Assembly (NCBI RefSeq): GCF_019218745.1
Contig: NZ_JAHUXA010000003.1
Coordinates: 1 to 64,000, forward strand
Length of the DNA stretch: 64,000 nt
Direction: 5' to 3'
Source of the DNA: Enterobacter sp. ENT03
Lineage (GTDB): Bacteria > Pseudomonadota > Gammaproteobacteria > Enterobacterales > Enterobacteriaceae
Below the pieces are notes generated by a model. That model searched no databases. It saw nothing but the letters and a program-made list of their open reading frames with translations, and was not told where the DNA came from. Both the position numbers and the translations under genes were made by a program. Shown here piece by piece: positions 36,973 to 47,175 of this stretch; the first letter of the stretch is position 1; every line of letters starts with the position of its first letter.

Positions 36973-37692
36973 GTGAATTCAATGTATACCGCTGAAGGTG
37001 TAATGGATAAACACTCGCTGTGGCAGCGTTATGTACCACTTGTGCGTCATGAAGCATTGCGCCTGCAGGTGCGTCTGCCGGCGAGTGTGGAACTGGACGA
37101 TCTGCTACAAGCGGGCGGTATCGGTTTACTCAATGCAGTCGACCGGTACGACGCTCTGCAAGGAACGGCATTTACCACTTACGCAGTGCAGCGTATTCGT
37201 GGGGCGATGCTGGACGAATTGCGCAGCCGTGATTGGGTGCCGCGCAGCGTCCGGCGTAATGCCCGCGAAGTGGCACAGGCGATGGGACAGCTGGAGCAGG
37301 AACTGGGACGCAACGCGACGGAAACCGAGGTCGCGCAGCGGCTGAGTATTCCTGTCGAAGAATATCGTCAGATGTTGCTCGATACCAATAACAGCCAGCT
37401 CTTCTCTTATGACGAGTGGCGGGAAGAGCATGGCGATAGCATCGAGCTGGTGACCGACGATCACCAGCAGGAGAACCCGTTACACCAGTTGCTGGAGAGC
37501 AATTTACGTCATCGCGTGATGGAGGCTATTGAAGCCTTACCCGAACGTGAGCAACTGGTCCTGACGCTGTACTACCAGGAAGAGCTGAATCTTAAAGAGA
37601 TTGGCGCGGTACTGGAGGTCGGTGAGTCGCGGGTGAGCCAGCTCCATAGCCAGGCCATTAAGCGCTTACGTACCAAGCTGGGTAAGTTATAG
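36973..37692 (+). CDS. fliA: Flagellar sigma factor FliA (sigma-28)
   Basis: The 239-residue sigma factor directs RNA polymerase to class 3 flagellar and chemotaxis promoters. Region 2 (ELDDLLQAGGIGLLNAVDRY … TYAVQRIRGAMLDELRSRDW), region 3 and region 4 (LKEIGAVLEVGESRVSQLHS) are complete. FlgM would hold it inactive until the hook is finished. The start is a GTG at 36973, giving MNSMYTAEGVMDKH as in E. coli, with an internal ATG three codons later as an alternative. fliZ follows after 56 bases. Confidence 0.97.
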   Translation: MNSMYTAEGVMDKHSLWQRYVPLVRHEALRLQVRLPASVELDDLLQAGGIGLLNAVDRYDALQGTAFTTYAVQRIRGAMLDELRSRDWVPRSVRRNAREVAQAMGQLEQELGRNATETEVAQRLSIPVEEYRQMLLDTNNSQLFSYDEWREEHGDSIELVTDDHQQENPLHQLLESNLRHRVMEAIEALPEREQLVLTLYYQEELNLKEIGAVLEVGESRVSQLHSQAIKRLRTKLGKL

Positions 37693-37748
37693 GCAGGTGT
37701 TTAGCGCCTGAAGAATGCCGCACAATGTATTGACAACCAGGAGTTATC

Positions 37749-38300
37749 ATGACGGTGCAGCACGCTAAAAGACGGCCCCTAAGCCGCTACCTGAAAGACT
37801 TTAAACACAGCCAGACGCATTGTGCGCATTGCCACAAACTGCTCGATCGCATCACGCTGGTTCGCCGCGGCGAAATCGTCAACAAGATTGCGATTTCGCG
37901 CCTCGACACCCTGCTGGATGAAGCCGCCTGGCAACAGGAACAGCAAGAGTGGGTAGCGCTATGTCGTTTCTGCGGCGATTTGCATTGCAAAGAGCAGAGC
38001 GATTTCTTCGATATTATCGGCTTCAAACAATACCTGTTTGAGCAAACCGAAATGAGCCATGGCACGGTGCGTGAATATGTCGTCCGCCTGCGCCGTCTCG
38101 GCAACCATCTCAAAGAAAATAATGTCTCCCATGATCAGCTGGCCGATGGCTTCCTTGATGAAGTCCTTGAGCCGTGGCTGCCCGTGACCAGCACGAATAA
38201 CTACCGGATTGCCTTGCGTAAATACGCGCAGTTCAAATCACAGTCACACTTTATGTCCGCGCAGAAAATCGCGCCGCAGGCAACTTCTGATATATATTAA
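37749..38300 (+). CDS. fliZ: Regulator FliZ
   Basis: The 183-residue cytoplasmic protein combines a cysteine-containing N-terminal part (CAHCHKLLDRITLV, LCRFCGDLHC) with a helical region resembling the core-binding fold of tyrosine recombinases (GTVREYVVRLRRLGNHLKEN). In E. coli FliZ binds sigma-S-type promoters and lowers curli and other sigma-S genes while motility is on; in Salmonella it also raises FlhDC activity. It is the second gene of the fliAZ operon. The C-terminus is less conserved, as in other species. Confidence 0.95.
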   Translation: MTVQHAKRRPLSRYLKDFKHSQTHCAHCHKLLDRITLVRRGEIVNKIAISRLDTLLDEAAWQQEQQEWVALCRFCGDLHCKEQSDFFDIIGFKQYLFEQTEMSHGTVREYVVRLRRLGNHLKENNVSHDQLADGFLDEVLEPWLPVTSTNNYRIALRKYAQFKSQSHFMSAQKIAPQATSDIY

Positions 38301-38386
38301 AAATGAATAACATGTAGCGTAGTGGTGTTTGACCAAAAGGTCCTGCACCATGCACTATCGTGAAAATTTTCTTATTCGGGGTGACT

Positions 38387-39187
38387 ATGAAACTAGTACA
38401 GTTAGGTCGTCAGGCGTTGATGGGTGTTATGGCCGTTGCGCTGGTAGCAGGTATGAGTGCGACAACGTTCGCGGCAGACAATGTGCTGAATGAAGTTAAA
38501 GAGCGCGGGACGTTACTGGTCGGTCTGGAAGGCACCTATCCGCCGTTCAGTTTCCAGGGTGACGACGGCAAACTGACTGGCTTCGAAGTGGAGTTCGCGC
38601 AGGAGCTGGCGAAACATCTCGGCGTGAAAGCCGATCTGAAACCCACCAAGTGGGACGGTATGCTGGCCTCGCTGGACTCAAAACGCATTGATGTGGTGAT
38701 TAACCAGGTCACCATCTCCGATGAGCGTAAGAAAAAGTATGACTTCTCCACGCCGTACACCGTTTCAGGTATCCAGGCGCTGGTGAAAAAAGGCAACGAA
38801 AGCGGCATCAAAACCGCGGCCGATCTGAAAGGCAAAAAAGTCGGCGTGGGTCTGGGCACTAACTATGAAGAGTGGCTGCGTAAGAACGTACAGGGTGTGG
38901 ACATTCGCACCTATGATGATGACCCGACCAAATATCAGGATCTGCGCGTAGGCCGCATCGACGCCATTCTGGTTGACCGCCTGGCGGCACTGGATCTGGT
39001 GAAGAAAACCAAGGATACGCTGGCTGTTGCAGGCGATGCGTTCTCCCGTCAGGAAGCCGGTGTCGCCGTGCGTAAAGGCGACGAGGATCTGCTGAAAGCC
39101 ATTGATGCTGCCATTGCTGAGATGCAAAAAGACGGCACCCTGAAAGCGCTGTCCGAGAAATGGTTTGGCGCTGACGTGACGAAATAA
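38387..39187 (+). CDS. tcyJ: Periplasmic cystine-binding protein TcyJ (FliY)
   Basis: The 266-residue precursor has a signal peptide (MKLVQLGRQALMGVMAVALV … FAADN) and a type II amino-acid-binding fold (ERGTLLVGLEGTYPPFSFQG, GFEVEFAQELAKHLGV). It delivers L-cystine, and related compounds such as diaminopimelate, to the TcyL-TcyN transporter encoded just downstream. The start at 38387 follows CGGGGTG; nine upstream in-frame codons do not fit a signal peptide. It is followed by its own terminator before dcyD. Confidence 0.96.
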   Translation: MKLVQLGRQALMGVMAVALVAGMSATTFAADNVLNEVKERGTLLVGLEGTYPPFSFQGDDGKLTGFEVEFAQELAKHLGVKADLKPTKWDGMLASLDSKRIDVVINQVTISDERKKKYDFSTPYTVSGIQALVKKGNESGIKTAADLKGKKVGVGLGTNYEEWLRKNVQGVDIRTYDDDPTKYQDLRVGRIDAILVDRLAALDLVKKTKDTLAVAGDAFSRQEAGVAVRKGDEDLLKAIDAAIAEMQKDGTLKALSEKWFGADVTK

Positions 39188-39203
39188 TCACCGACAGTTA
39201 ACG

Positions 39204-39232
39204 AAAAAGGCGCTGATAAGAGCGCCTTTTTT
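39204..39232 (+). terminator. Terminator after tcyJ
   Basis: AAAAAGGCGCT-GATA-AGAGCGCCTTTTTT forms a strong hairpin with a T tract 17 bases beyond the tcyJ stop, partly separating binding-protein and transporter expression. Confidence 0.9.
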
Positions 39233-39293
39233 ATTTATTTCGCCGTACCGTGCATAATCAGTGAATGACTCGTTACCCCGCACCGGAGATTTC

Positions 39294-40280
39294 ATGTCCC
39301 TGCATAATTTAACCCGTTTCCCGCGCCTCGAATTTATCGGCGCACCCACGCCGCTGGAGTACCTGCCGCGTCTTTCCGACCATCTTGGCCGCGAGATCTT
39401 CATCAAGCGCGATGACGTGACGCCGATTGCCATGGGCGGCAATAAGTTGCGTAAGCTGGAATTTCTCGCCGCCGATGCGTTGCGTGAAGGGGCCGATACG
39501 CTGGTCACCGCCGGCGCTATTCAGTCGAATCACGTCCGCCAGACGGCGGCGGTCGCGGCAAAGCTCGGACTACACTGCGTGGCGCTGCTGGAAAACCCGA
39601 TTGGTACGCGCGCCGAAAATTACCTGTCCAACGGTAACCGTTTACTGCTCGATTTATTCAGTGCGCAGATTGAAATGTGCGATGCGCTGACCGATCCGGT
39701 GCGTCAGCTGGATGAACTGGCTACTCGCGTCGAAGCGCAGGGTTTTCGTCCCTACGTCATTCCGGTGGGTGGCTCTAATGCACTGGGAGCGCTTGGCTAT
39801 GTGGAAAGCGCGCTGGAAATTACCCGTCAGTGTGAAGGAGCGGTGGAGATCGCTTCGGTGGTGGTCGCCTCCGGAAGCGCCGGGACGCACGCCGGACTGG
39901 CGGTGGGCCTTGGGCAGTTAATGCCGCAGGCGGAGCTGATTGGCGTCACGGTGTCGCGCAGTGTGGCGGATCAACAGCCGAAAGTGGCAACGCTGATACA
40001 GGAGCTGGACACGCTGCTCGAGGTGCAGACCCACGCGGACATAGTGTTATGGGATGACTATTTTGCACCGTCATACGGCACCCCGAACCCGGAAGGGCTG
40101 GAAGCGGTAAAACTGCTGGCGCGGCTGGAAGGGATTTTGCTCGATCCGGTGTATACCGGCAAAGCCATGGCGGGCTTAATCGATGGTATTAGCCAGAATC
40201 GCTTTAAAGATCAGGGACCGATTCTGTTTATCCATACGGGCGGCGCACCGGCGCTTTTCGCCTATCATCCCCACGTCTGA
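39294..40280 (+). CDS. dcyD: D-cysteine desulfhydrase DcyD
   Basis: The 328-residue PLP enzyme of the ACC deaminase family splits D-cysteine into pyruvate, hydrogen sulfide and ammonia. The PLP lysine is Lys51 in GGNKLRK, with the ring-facing [14 protein letters not shown] segment and the phosphate loop GSAGTHAG. The ATG at 39294 has CGGAG upstream. It sits between tcyJ and tcyLN, which fits use or detoxification of imported D-cystine. Confidence 0.96.
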   Translation: MSLHNLTRFPRLEFIGAPTPLEYLPRLSDHLGREIFIKRDDVTPIAMGGNKLRKLEFLAADALREGADTLVTAGAIQSNHVRQTAAVAAKLGLHCVALLENPIGTRAENYLSNGNRLLLDLFSAQIEMCDALTDPVRQLDELATRVEAQGFRPYVIPVGGSNALGALGYVESALEITRQCEGAVEIASVVVASGSAGTHAGLAVGLGQLMPQAELIGVTVSRSVADQQPKVATLIQELDTLLEVQTHADIVLWDDYFAPSYGTPNPEGLEAVKLLARLEGILLDPVYTGKAMAGLIDGISQNRFKDQGPILFIHTGGAPALFAYHPHV

Positions 40281-40301
40281 TTTGCGAACAGAAGAACGAT
40301 A

Positions 40302-40970
40302 ATGCAAGAAAGTATACAACTGGTGATCGACTCCGCGCCGTTCCTGCTCCGTGGGGCGGTGTTTACGCTGCAGCTCAGTATTGGCGGTATGTTCTTTGGC
40401 CTGCTGCTGGGCTTTATTCTGGCACTGATGCGCATGTCGCCGCTGTTGCCGATCCGCTGGCTGGCGCGCTTCTATATCTCCGTTTTCCGCGGCACGCCGC
40501 TGATCGCGCAGCTGTTTATGATCTATTACGGTCTGCCGCAGTTTGGCATTGAACTGGATCCGATCCCGGCGGCGATGATTGGTCTGTCCCTTAACACCGC
40601 GGCCTACACCTCTGAAACGCTGCGCGCGGCCATTTCGTCTATCGATAAAGGCCAGTGGGAAGCGGCGGCGAGTATCGGCATGACGCCGTGGCAGACGCTG
40701 CGTCGCGCGATCCTGCCGCAGGCGGCGCGGGTGGCGTTGCCGCCACTGAGTAACAGTTTTATCAGTCTGGTGAAAGACACCTCGCTGGCGGCAACTATTC
40801 AGGTGCCGGAGCTGTTCCGTCAGGCGCAGCTGATCACCTCCCGTACGCTGGAAGTGTTCACCATGTACCTGGCCGCGTCGCTGATTTACTGGGTGATGGC
40901 AACGGTGTTGTCTGCGCTACAAAACTATTTTGAAAATCAGCTTAACCGTCAGGAGCGTGATCCAAAATGA
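40302..40970 (+). CDS. tcyL: Cystine ABC transporter permease TcyL
   Basis: The 222-residue inner-membrane permease of the polar amino acid family has an amphipathic N-terminus and about five membrane helices. The conserved EAA loop that docks on the ATPase is EAAASIGMTPWQTLRRAILPQA. It works with TcyN and TcyJ. It starts 21 bases after dcyD and overlaps tcyN by four bases (ATGA). Confidence 0.96.
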   Translation: MQESIQLVIDSAPFLLRGAVFTLQLSIGGMFFGLLLGFILALMRMSPLLPIRWLARFYISVFRGTPLIAQLFMIYYGLPQFGIELDPIPAAMIGLSLNTAAYTSETLRAAISSIDKGQWEAAASIGMTPWQTLRRAILPQAARVALPPLSNSFISLVKDTSLAATIQVPELFRQAQLITSRTLEVFTMYLAASLIYWVMATVLSALQNYFENQLNRQERDPK

Positions 40971-41719
40971 GTGCGATTGAAGTGAAAGACCTGGTGAAAA
41001 AGTTTCACGGCCAGACGGTGCTGCACGGGATTAACCTGGAAGTGGAAGAGGGCGAAGTGGTGGCGATTATCGGCCCCAGCGGTTCCGGTAAAACCACGCT
41101 GCTGCGCAGCATCAACCTGCTGGAACAGCCGGAAAGCGGCAGTATCCGCGTGGGGAAAATCGCCATTGATGCCGGGCGTTCCCTCAGTTCGCAGAAAGCG
41201 GCGATCCGGGAACTGCGTCAGCGGGTTGGCTTTGTCTTCCAGAGCTTTAATCTGTTCCCGCACCGCACGGTGCTGGAGAACATCATTGAAGGGCCGGTGA
41301 TCGTCAAGGGCGAAGTGAAAAACGAGGCGACCACCCGCGCCCGTGAACTGCTGGCAAAAGTGGGGCTAAGCGGCAAAGAGACCAGCTATCCCAAACGTCT
41401 GTCGGGCGGTCAGCAACAACGTGTAGCTATTGCCCGCGCACTGGCGATGCGCCCGGATGTGATCCTTTTTGATGAGCCGACGTCGGCGCTCGATCCGGAA
41501 CTGGTGGGCGAAGTGCTCAATACTATTCGTCAGCTGGCGCAGGAAAAGCGCACCATGGTTATCGTCACCCATGAAATGAGCTTTGCCCGCGACGTGGCCG
41601 ATCGCGCTATCTTTATGGATGAAGGGCGAATTGTCGAACAGGGCCCGGCAAAGGCTTTGTTTGCAGACCCGCAACAGCCGCGCACCCGGCAGTTTCTTGA
41701 GAAATTCCTGATGCAATAA
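40967..41719 (+). CDS. tcyN: Cystine ABC transporter ATP-binding protein TcyN
   Basis: The 250-residue ATPase has Walker A (GPSGSGKT), the Q-loop (FVFQSFNLFPHRTVLENI), signature LSGGQQQRVAIARAL, Walker B (VILFDEPTSALDPE) and the switch His (VIVTHEMSF). It powers cystine import with TcyL and TcyJ. The four-base overlap with tcyL shows coupled translation. It ends at a strong terminator. Confidence 0.97.
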   Translation: MSAIEVKDLVKKFHGQTVLHGINLEVEEGEVVAIIGPSGSGKTTLLRSINLLEQPESGSIRVGKIAIDAGRSLSSQKAAIRELRQRVGFVFQSFNLFPHRTVLENIIEGPVIVKGEVKNEATTRARELLAKVGLSGKETSYPKRLSGGQQQRVAIARALAMRPDVILFDEPTSALDPELVGEVLNTIRQLAQEKRTMVIVTHEMSFARDVADRAIFMDEGRIVEQGPAKALFADPQQPRTRQFLEKFLMQ

Positions 41720-41721
41720 AC

Positions 41722-41752
41722 AAAGGAGGATCGTCTCAGGCGATCCTCCTTT
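41722..41752 (+). terminator. Terminator of the dcyD-tcyLN operon
   Basis: AAAGGAGGATCG and CGATCCTCCTTT form a perfect 12-base-pair stem with a seven-base loop, two bases after the tcyN stop. Confidence 0.9.
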
Positions 41753-41998
41753 AATTTGCGATATGTTGAGTGATTTATCCGGCGGGTGCGTTATTTCCTT
41801 TCGCTATTAATAATTCCAAATATTTCTAAAGCAGTATATGAAATACCGCTATTAATGCTGAAAGGGCACAACTACACCTCAATAAAATGCGGGTTACTCC
41901 CAGTGCCATCGTTATTTTGTATTTATAAATAAGTTTTATGTGTTAGTTTTACACATTCATAATAATGATGATTTCAAGCAGGGGTTTTACCGGTATAT

Positions 41999-42721
41999 AT
42001 GCAGGAAACAGACTTTTTCACCTGGCGACGGGAGTTGCTGCATCTTTTTCAAGGGATGACATCAGCAGCAGAGGTTTATAAGGAGCTACAGCGCCAGACG
42101 CAGCAGCTGGAATTTGATTACTTCTCACTTTGTGTGCGACATCCGGTGCCTTTTACACGGCCCAAATTATCACTGGAAACGACCTATCCTGACGCATGGA
42201 TATCGCATTATCAGGCGGAAAATTATTTCGCCATCGACCCGGTGCTGAGGCCAGAGAATTTTATTCAGGGGCATCTGCCGTGGAGCGATCGTTTATTTGT
42301 GGATGCACAGCCCTTATGGGATGGTGCTCGCGATCACGGTCTGCGTAAAGGCATTACTCAATGCCTGATGTTGCCCAACCGGGCGATGGGATTTCTTTCC
42401 GTGTCGCGCACTGATGTGCGCAGTAAAATGCGCGCAGACGATGAAATAGAGGTGCGGCTGCAATTTCTGGTGCAAATGAGTTTGCTGACCTTGAGCAAGC
42501 TGAATGATGCTACGGTGGCTGCACCAGAGATGAAGTTCAGTAAGCGTGAGCGTGAGATTCTGAAGTGGACGGCGGAAGGGAAGACCTCGGCTGAGATTGC
42601 AATGATCTTGTCCATCTCGGAAAATACGGTGAATTTCCACCAGAAAAATATGCAGAAAAAATTCAATGCGCCCAATAAGACACAGATAGCCTGTTACGCT
42701 GCGGCAACCGGGTTTATCTGA
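41999..42721 (+). CDS. sdiA: LuxR-type quorum-sensing receptor SdiA
   Basis: The 240-residue protein has an N-terminal acyl-homoserine-lactone-binding domain (about residues 10-170; conserved FDYFSLCVRHP, WISHYQAENYFAIDPV, LPWSD) and a C-terminal LuxR helix-turn-helix (FSKREREILKWTAEGKTSAE, ENTVNFHQKNMQKKF). SdiA senses signals from other species. No luxI-type synthase lies nearby, so it is a LuxR solo here. The 246 bases upstream are AT-rich and hold no gene. Confidence 0.96.
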   Translation: MQETDFFTWRRELLHLFQGMTSAAEVYKELQRQTQQLEFDYFSLCVRHPVPFTRPKLSLETTYPDAWISHYQAENYFAIDPVLRPENFIQGHLPWSDRLFVDAQPLWDGARDHGLRKGITQCLMLPNRAMGFLSVSRTDVRSKMRADDEIEVRLQFLVQMSLLTLSKLNDATVAAPEMKFSKREREILKWTAEGKTSAEIAMILSISENTVNFHQKNMQKKFNAPNKTQIACYAAATGFI

Positions 42722-42790
42722 AGGGCAATACGTTTCGCGTGTCGAGCGTTACACCGGCTGACGGGCAATTCACTGTCAGCCGGTTTCCTT

Positions 42791-43015
42791 TTACTGACGG
42801 TAAGCCTGTTTAATCTGCTTAACAGTGGCAGCAAAAACGTCAGCCTGAGCGGTATCTTCCATCTGTGCAATCTGCTTTTCCAGCTTCAGGATCACCCGGC
42901 CTGCGTCCGCCTGGCCCATCGCCTGTAACATCAGGGTAACCAGCGCTTTCATGCAGGAGACTTCCTGAGCCAGTTCATGGCCATTTTCGGCAGTGGTAAA
43001 ATCGGGTGTGTTCAT
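42791..43015 (-). CDS. yecF: DUF2594 protein YecF
   Basis: The 74-residue protein ([20 protein letters not shown] … [13 protein letters not shown]) matches E. coli YecF end to end. It looks helical and soluble; no function is established. The start at 43015 is followed by the conserved sequence, while a longer in-frame extension upstream is not conserved. It converges on sdiA and is divergent from uvrY, as in E. coli. Confidence 0.92.
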   Translation of the reverse strand: MNTPDFTTAENGHELAQEVSCMKALVTLMLQAMGQADAGRVILKLEKQIAQMEDTAQADVFAATVKQIKQAYRQ

Positions 43016-43470
43016 GTAACGTCCTCGGTGTGTAACAGCGCCTGAATGCGCCAGTGAATGTAAAGGCGGCGGAGTATACCACAAGGCCACCCCAAAATAG
43101 CAGTGCTTGTTTTTTGATCGTTATTGTTGCCGATTATCATTACTGCCTCAAAAATGATTACCCCTATAATTATGTGTTACACAATATATGTTTATAGGCA
43201 GTATCTTGCTGGTTAAATAATGTTAAAAAGGCAAGCATTATTTACCGCTTCGTTTATCAACGGTAAATGAATGACTGAAAAAACCTCTTTTAAATCGCCT
43301 CTTTTCAATGGCATTTAGCGCTTCGCCTCTCCAGACATTGTACAATTCTATTTCCACGACATGACCGGAAACACACTGGCCGCATTTTTGGATTTTTATC
43401 TTCCGCTAAAAAACGGTAATATGTGCAGAATTAACTGAACGTAGCGTTATCCCTATTCTGGAGATGTCCT
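43016..43470. other. Long AT-rich leader between yecF and uvrY
   Basis: This 455-base stretch contains no supportable open reading frame. It must hold the yecF and uvrY promoters. Runs of A and T dominate the left two thirds. I found no convincing terminator or small-RNA signature. Confidence 0.5.
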
Positions 43471-44127
43471 TTGATCAACGTCCTTCTTGTTGATGACCAC
43501 GAACTAGTGCGCGCAGGGATACGACGCATTCTTGAAGATATTAAGGGTATAAAAGTTTCCGGCGAGGTTTGCTGTGGTGAAGATGCCGTTAAATGGTGTC
43601 GCGCTAATCCTGTCGACGTCGTGTTGATGGATATGAACATGCCCGGTATCGGCGGTCTTGAAGCCACGCGTAAAATTGCGCGGTCCACTGCTGATACCAA
43701 AGTGATTATGCTGACCGTGCATACTGAAAACCCGCTGCCGGCAAAAGTCATGCAGGCGGGGGCCGCTGGCTATCTCAGCAAGGGCGCAGCCCCTAAAGAG
43801 ATGGTTAACGCCATTCGCTCAGTATATGCCGGCCAGCGCTATATCGCCTCTGACATCGCCCAGCAGATGGCGCTCAGTCAGATTGAGCCGGAAAAAACCG
43901 CATCACCGTTCGCAAGTTTGTCGGAACGCGAGTTGCAGATTATGCTGATGATTACAAAAGGTCAGAAGGTGAATGAGATCTCAGAACAACTGAATCTCAG
44001 CCCTAAGACGGTGAACAGCTATCGCTATCGAATGTTCAGTAAATTAAACATTCACGGCGATGTTGAGCTGACCCATCTGGCTATTCGACATGGTCTGTGT
44101 AATGCGGAGACGTTATCAAGTCAGTGA
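43471..44127 (+). CDS. uvrY: Response regulator UvrY
   Basis: The 218-residue FixJ/NarL-type response regulator has a receiver domain with the acidic pocket (VDDH) and phosphorylated Asp54 ([10 protein letters not shown]), a lysine in YLSKG, and a C-terminal LuxR helix-turn-helix ([20 protein letters not shown]). With the kinase BarA it activates the small RNAs csrB and csrC and so relieves CsrA repression. The start is a TTG at 43471 after GGAG, as the conserved sequence [15 protein letters not shown] begins directly there. It overlaps uvrC by four bases. Confidence 0.96.
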   Translation: MINVLLVDDHELVRAGIRRILEDIKGIKVSGEVCCGEDAVKWCRANPVDVVLMDMNMPGIGGLEATRKIARSTADTKVIMLTVHTENPLPAKVMQAGAAGYLSKGAAPKEMVNAIRSVYAGQRYIASDIAQQMALSQIEPEKTASPFASLSERELQIMLMITKGQKVNEISEQLNLSPKTVNSYRYRMFSKLNIHGDVELTHLAIRHGLCNAETLSSQ

Positions 44128-45956
44128 GTGATGTTTTTGAACCCAAAGCCTTCCTGAGCACGGTGACCAGCAAACCCGGCGTTTATCGAATGTACGACGC
44201 CGGTGGTACCGTCATTTATGTCGGTAAAGCCAAAGATCTCAAGAAGCGGCTGTCCAGCTATTTTCGTACCAACGTTGGCTCAAGAAAAACCGAGACGCTG
44301 GTGGCGCAGATCCAGCAAATCGATGTCACGGTTACCCATACCGAGACCGAAGCCCTGCTGCTCGAACATAACTACATCAAGCTCTATCAGCCGCGCTACA
44401 ACGTGCTGTTGCGCGATGATAAATCCTATCCTTTTATTTTCCTGAGCGGTGATACCCATCCACGGCTGGCGGTGCATCGCGGAGCGAAGCACGCGAAAGG
44501 TGAGTATTTCGGGCCGTTCCCTAACGGCCATGCGGTGCGTGAAACCCTCGCGCTGTTGCAGAAAATCTTTCCTGTTCGCCAGTGCGAAAACAGCGTCTAT
44601 CGCAATCGTTCGCGCCCGTGCCTGCAATATCAAATTGGCCGCTGTCTGGGACCCTGCGTGGCAGGATTGGTCAGTGAAGAAGAGTATGCGCAGCAGGTGG
44701 AGTATGTCCGGCTATTTCTGGCCGGCAAAGACGACCAAGTGCTCAACCAGCTGATTGAACGTATGGAAAAGGCCAGTGCGTCGCTGGACTTTGAACAGGC
44801 CGCGCGCATTCGCGATCAGATTCAGGCGGTACGCCGCGTGACTGAAAAGCAGTTTGTTTCTAATAACGGCGACGATCTCGATGTTATCGGCGTCTCCTTC
44901 GACGCGGGTATGGCCTGTGTCCATGTACTATTTATCCGCCAGGGGAAAGTGCTTGGTAGCCGTAGCTACTTCCCGAAAGTGCCTGGCGGTACTGAACTGG
45001 GCGAAGTCGTGGAAACCTTTGTCGGCCAGTTTTATTTACAGGGCAGTCAAATGCGCACCTTGCCATCGGAAATCCTGCTCGATTTCGACCTTGCTGATAA
45101 AACGCTGCTGGCCGAGTCGCTATCTGCCATTGCAGGGCGTCGCGTTAACGTACAGACCAAACCGCGCGGCGACCGGGCGCGTTATCTGAAGCTGGCGCGT
45201 ACCAATGCAGCCATCGCGCTCAGTACCAAGCTCTCGCAGCAGTCGACGATCCATCAACGAATGGCCGCCCTTGCGGCGATGCTGAAGTTGCCAGAAGTGA
45301 AACGCATGGAATGTTTCGACATTAGCCATACCATGGGCGAGCAGACGGTGGCCTCCTGTGTGGTATTCGATGCCAATGGTCCGGTTCGCGCGGAATATCG
45401 TCGCTACAATATTACCGGTATCACGCCAGGAGATGACTATGCAGCAATGAACCAGGTGCTGCGCCGTCGTTATGGCAAGGCTATCGAAGAGAGTAAAGTG
45501 CCTGACGTTGTGCTGATTGACGGCGGTAAAGGGCAGTTGGGCCAGGCAAAAGCCGTGTTTGCTGAGCTGGACGTGACATGGGATAAGCATCATCCGCTGT
45601 TGCTAGGGGTAGCGAAAGGCACCGATCGTAAAGCCGGGCTGGAAACCTTATTCTTCGAACCGGAAGGCGAGGGCTTCAACCTGCCGCCGGATTCTCCGGC
45701 GCTGCACGTGATCCAGCATATTCGCGATGAGTCACACGATCACGCCATCAGCGGGCATCGAAAAAAACGAGCAAAAGTTAAAAATACCAGTACGCTTGAA
45801 ACTATCGAGGGTGTAGGCCCGAAACGCCGGCAAATGTTGTTGAAGTACATGGGCGGATTGCAAGGTTTACTCAACGCCAGCGTTGAGGAAATTGCAAAAG
45901 TGCCGGGTATTTCGCAAGGCCTGGCAGAAAAGATCTACTACTCGTTGAAACATTAA
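44124..45956 (+). CDS. uvrC: Excinuclease ABC subunit C (UvrC)
   Basis: The 610-residue nuclease makes both incisions in nucleotide excision repair. It has an N-terminal GIY-YIG domain ([20 protein letters not shown]) for the 3' cut, a cysteine-rich region ([13 protein letters not shown]), a UVR motif binding UvrB ([12 protein letters not shown]), an RNase H-like domain for the 5' cut and C-terminal helix-hairpin-helix motifs ([13 protein letters not shown]). The start is GTG at 44124, overlapping uvrY by four bases. pgsA follows. Confidence 0.97.
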   Translation: MSDVFEPKAFLSTVTSKPGVYRMYDAGGTVIYVGKAKDLKKRLSSYFRTNVGSRKTETLVAQIQQIDVTVTHTETEALLLEHNYIKLYQPRYNVLLRDDKSYPFIFLSGDTHPRLAVHRGAKHAKGEYFGPFPNGHAVRETLALLQKIFPVRQCENSVYRNRSRPCLQYQIGRCLGPCVAGLVSEEEYAQQVEYVRLFLAGKDDQVLNQLIERMEKASASLDFEQAARIRDQIQAVRRVTEKQFVSNNGDDLDVIGVSFDAGMACVHVLFIRQGKVLGSRSYFPKVPGGTELGEVVETFVGQFYLQGSQMRTLPSEILLDFDLADKTLLAESLSAIAGRRVNVQTKPRGDRARYLKLARTNAAIALSTKLSQQSTIHQRMAALAAMLKLPEVKRMECFDISHTMGEQTVASCVVFDANGPVRAEYRRYNITGITPGDDYAAMNQVLRRRYGKAIEESKVPDVVLIDGGKGQLGQAKAVFAELDVTWDKHHPLLLGVAKGTDRKAGLETLFFEPEGEGFNLPPDSPALHVIQHIRDESHDHAISGHRKKRAKVKNTSTLETIEGVGPKRRQMLLKYMGGLQGLLNASVEEIAKVPGISQGLAEKIYYSLKH

Positions 45957-46013
45957 GGGCTATGTAGCAACATAGAGCTAATTTTTACTGACAACAGACA
46001 GTTACCCGTCACT

Positions 46014-46562
46014 ATGCGATTTAATATCCCGACGTTACTAACGCTTTTTCGTGTCATTTTGATCCCGTTCTTCGTAGTGGCATTTTATCTGCCGTTCGTC
46101 TGGGCTCCTTTTGCATGTGCGCTGATTTTTTGCTTTGCAGCGATCACGGACTGGTTTGACGGTTTCCTGGCGCGGCGCTGGAATCAGAGCACGCGTTTTG
46201 GCGCGTTTCTCGATCCGGTGGCCGATAAAGTGCTGGTGGCTATCGCCATGGTGCTGGTGGTACAGCATTATCACGTCTGGTGGGTAACCTTACCGGCGGC
46301 CACCATGATTGCGCGGGAGATCATCATCTCTGCACTGCGTGAGTGGATGGCAGAGATGGGCAAACGCAGCAGCGTGGCAGTGTCCTGGATCGGTAAAGTA
46401 AAAACCACGGCGCAAATGGTTGCCCTGGTAGGTCTGCTGTGGCGTCCTAATCAGATCACAGAGTACGCTGCGGTGGGGCTGTTGTTTGTGGCGGCGGTGC
46501 TGACGCTGTGGTCGATGCTGCAATATTTAAACGCTGCACGCGGCGATTTGCTTGAACCGTGA
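46014..46562 (+). CDS. pgsA: Phosphatidylglycerophosphate synthase PgsA
   Basis: The 182-residue inner-membrane enzyme transfers phosphatidyl from CDP-diacylglycerol to glycerol-3-phosphate, the first step toward phosphatidylglycerol and cardiolipin. The CDP-alcohol phosphotransferase signature is complete: D-G-x2-A-R-x8-G-x3-D-x3-D in [20 protein letters not shown] followed by VADK. Several membrane helices surround it. It follows uvrC after 57 bases as in E. coli. Confidence 0.97.
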   Translation: MRFNIPTLLTLFRVILIPFFVVAFYLPFVWAPFACALIFCFAAITDWFDGFLARRWNQSTRFGAFLDPVADKVLVAIAMVLVVQHYHVWWVTLPAATMIAREIIISALREWMAEMGKRSSVAVSWIGKVKTTAQMVALVGLLWRPNQITEYAAVGLLFVAAVLTLWSMLQYLNAARGDLLEP

Positions 46563-46713
46563 TCGTTTCGCCGTAAATTTCAGCAAACGATCCTGAGTTT
46601 GAAAAAATATCGTTGACTCAGTGCGTCAGGTAAGTAGAATGCATCGCATCAGACGGCGGCAGTGCTTGCCAGAAGATAGTAAAATCAAGTGATTAGCTAA
46701 ATCACACGATATT

Positions 46714-46789
<76 letters not shown>

Positions 46790-46840
46790 GTTAATTGCAT
46801 CGGCACATTGCGGATGCAGGTTGCAAGACCTGAAGATTTT

Positions 46841-46914
46841 GGCGCGTTAGCAAAGCGGTTATGTAGCGGATTGCAAATCCGTCTAGTCCGGTTCGACTCC
46901 GGAACGCGCCTCCA
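46841..46914 (+). tRNA. cysT: tRNA-Cys (anticodon GCA)
   Basis: This 74-nt tRNA has acceptor stem GGCGCGT/ACGCGCC, anticodon GCA in GGATTGCAAATCC and terminal TCCA. It lies 51 bases after tRNA-Gly. E. coli cysT is the only tRNA-Cys gene, so it is probably essential here too. Confidence 0.98.
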
Positions 46915-46926
46915 ATTTCTTCCCGA

Positions 46927-47012
46927 GCCCGGATGGTGAAATCGGTAGACACAAGGGATTTAAAATCCCTCGGCTTATGGCTGTGCGGGTTCAAGTCCCG
47001 CTCCGGGTACCA
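46927..47012 (+). tRNA. leuZ: tRNA-Leu (anticodon TAA)
   Basis: This 86-nt class II tRNA has acceptor stem GCCCGGA/TCCGGGT (one G-T pair), anticodon TAA in GGGATTTAAAATCCC, a variable arm and CCA. It reads UUA and UUG codons. It is 12 bases after tRNA-Cys. Its 3' end borders an accessory gene. Confidence 0.98.
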
Positions 47013-47054
47013 TGGGAAACCTCGAATAAAATCAATGATAAGCAGTGTCGTGTA

Positions 47055-47077
47055 AGCCACCTTCGGGTGGTTTTTTT
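47055..47077 (+). terminator. Terminator of the tRNA operon
   Basis: A hairpin with stem CCACC/GGTGG and a small TTCG-containing loop is followed by seven Ts, 43 bases after tRNA-Leu. Confidence 0.88.
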
Positions 47078-47175
47078 ATGCCTGTTTTTCAGCACTTAGC
47101 ACAACAGTGGTTCACTGATTATCGTGATGGCGTTGAAGATTGACCCGGCTGGGTAGCCGGGTACTGCGGTTTAAG

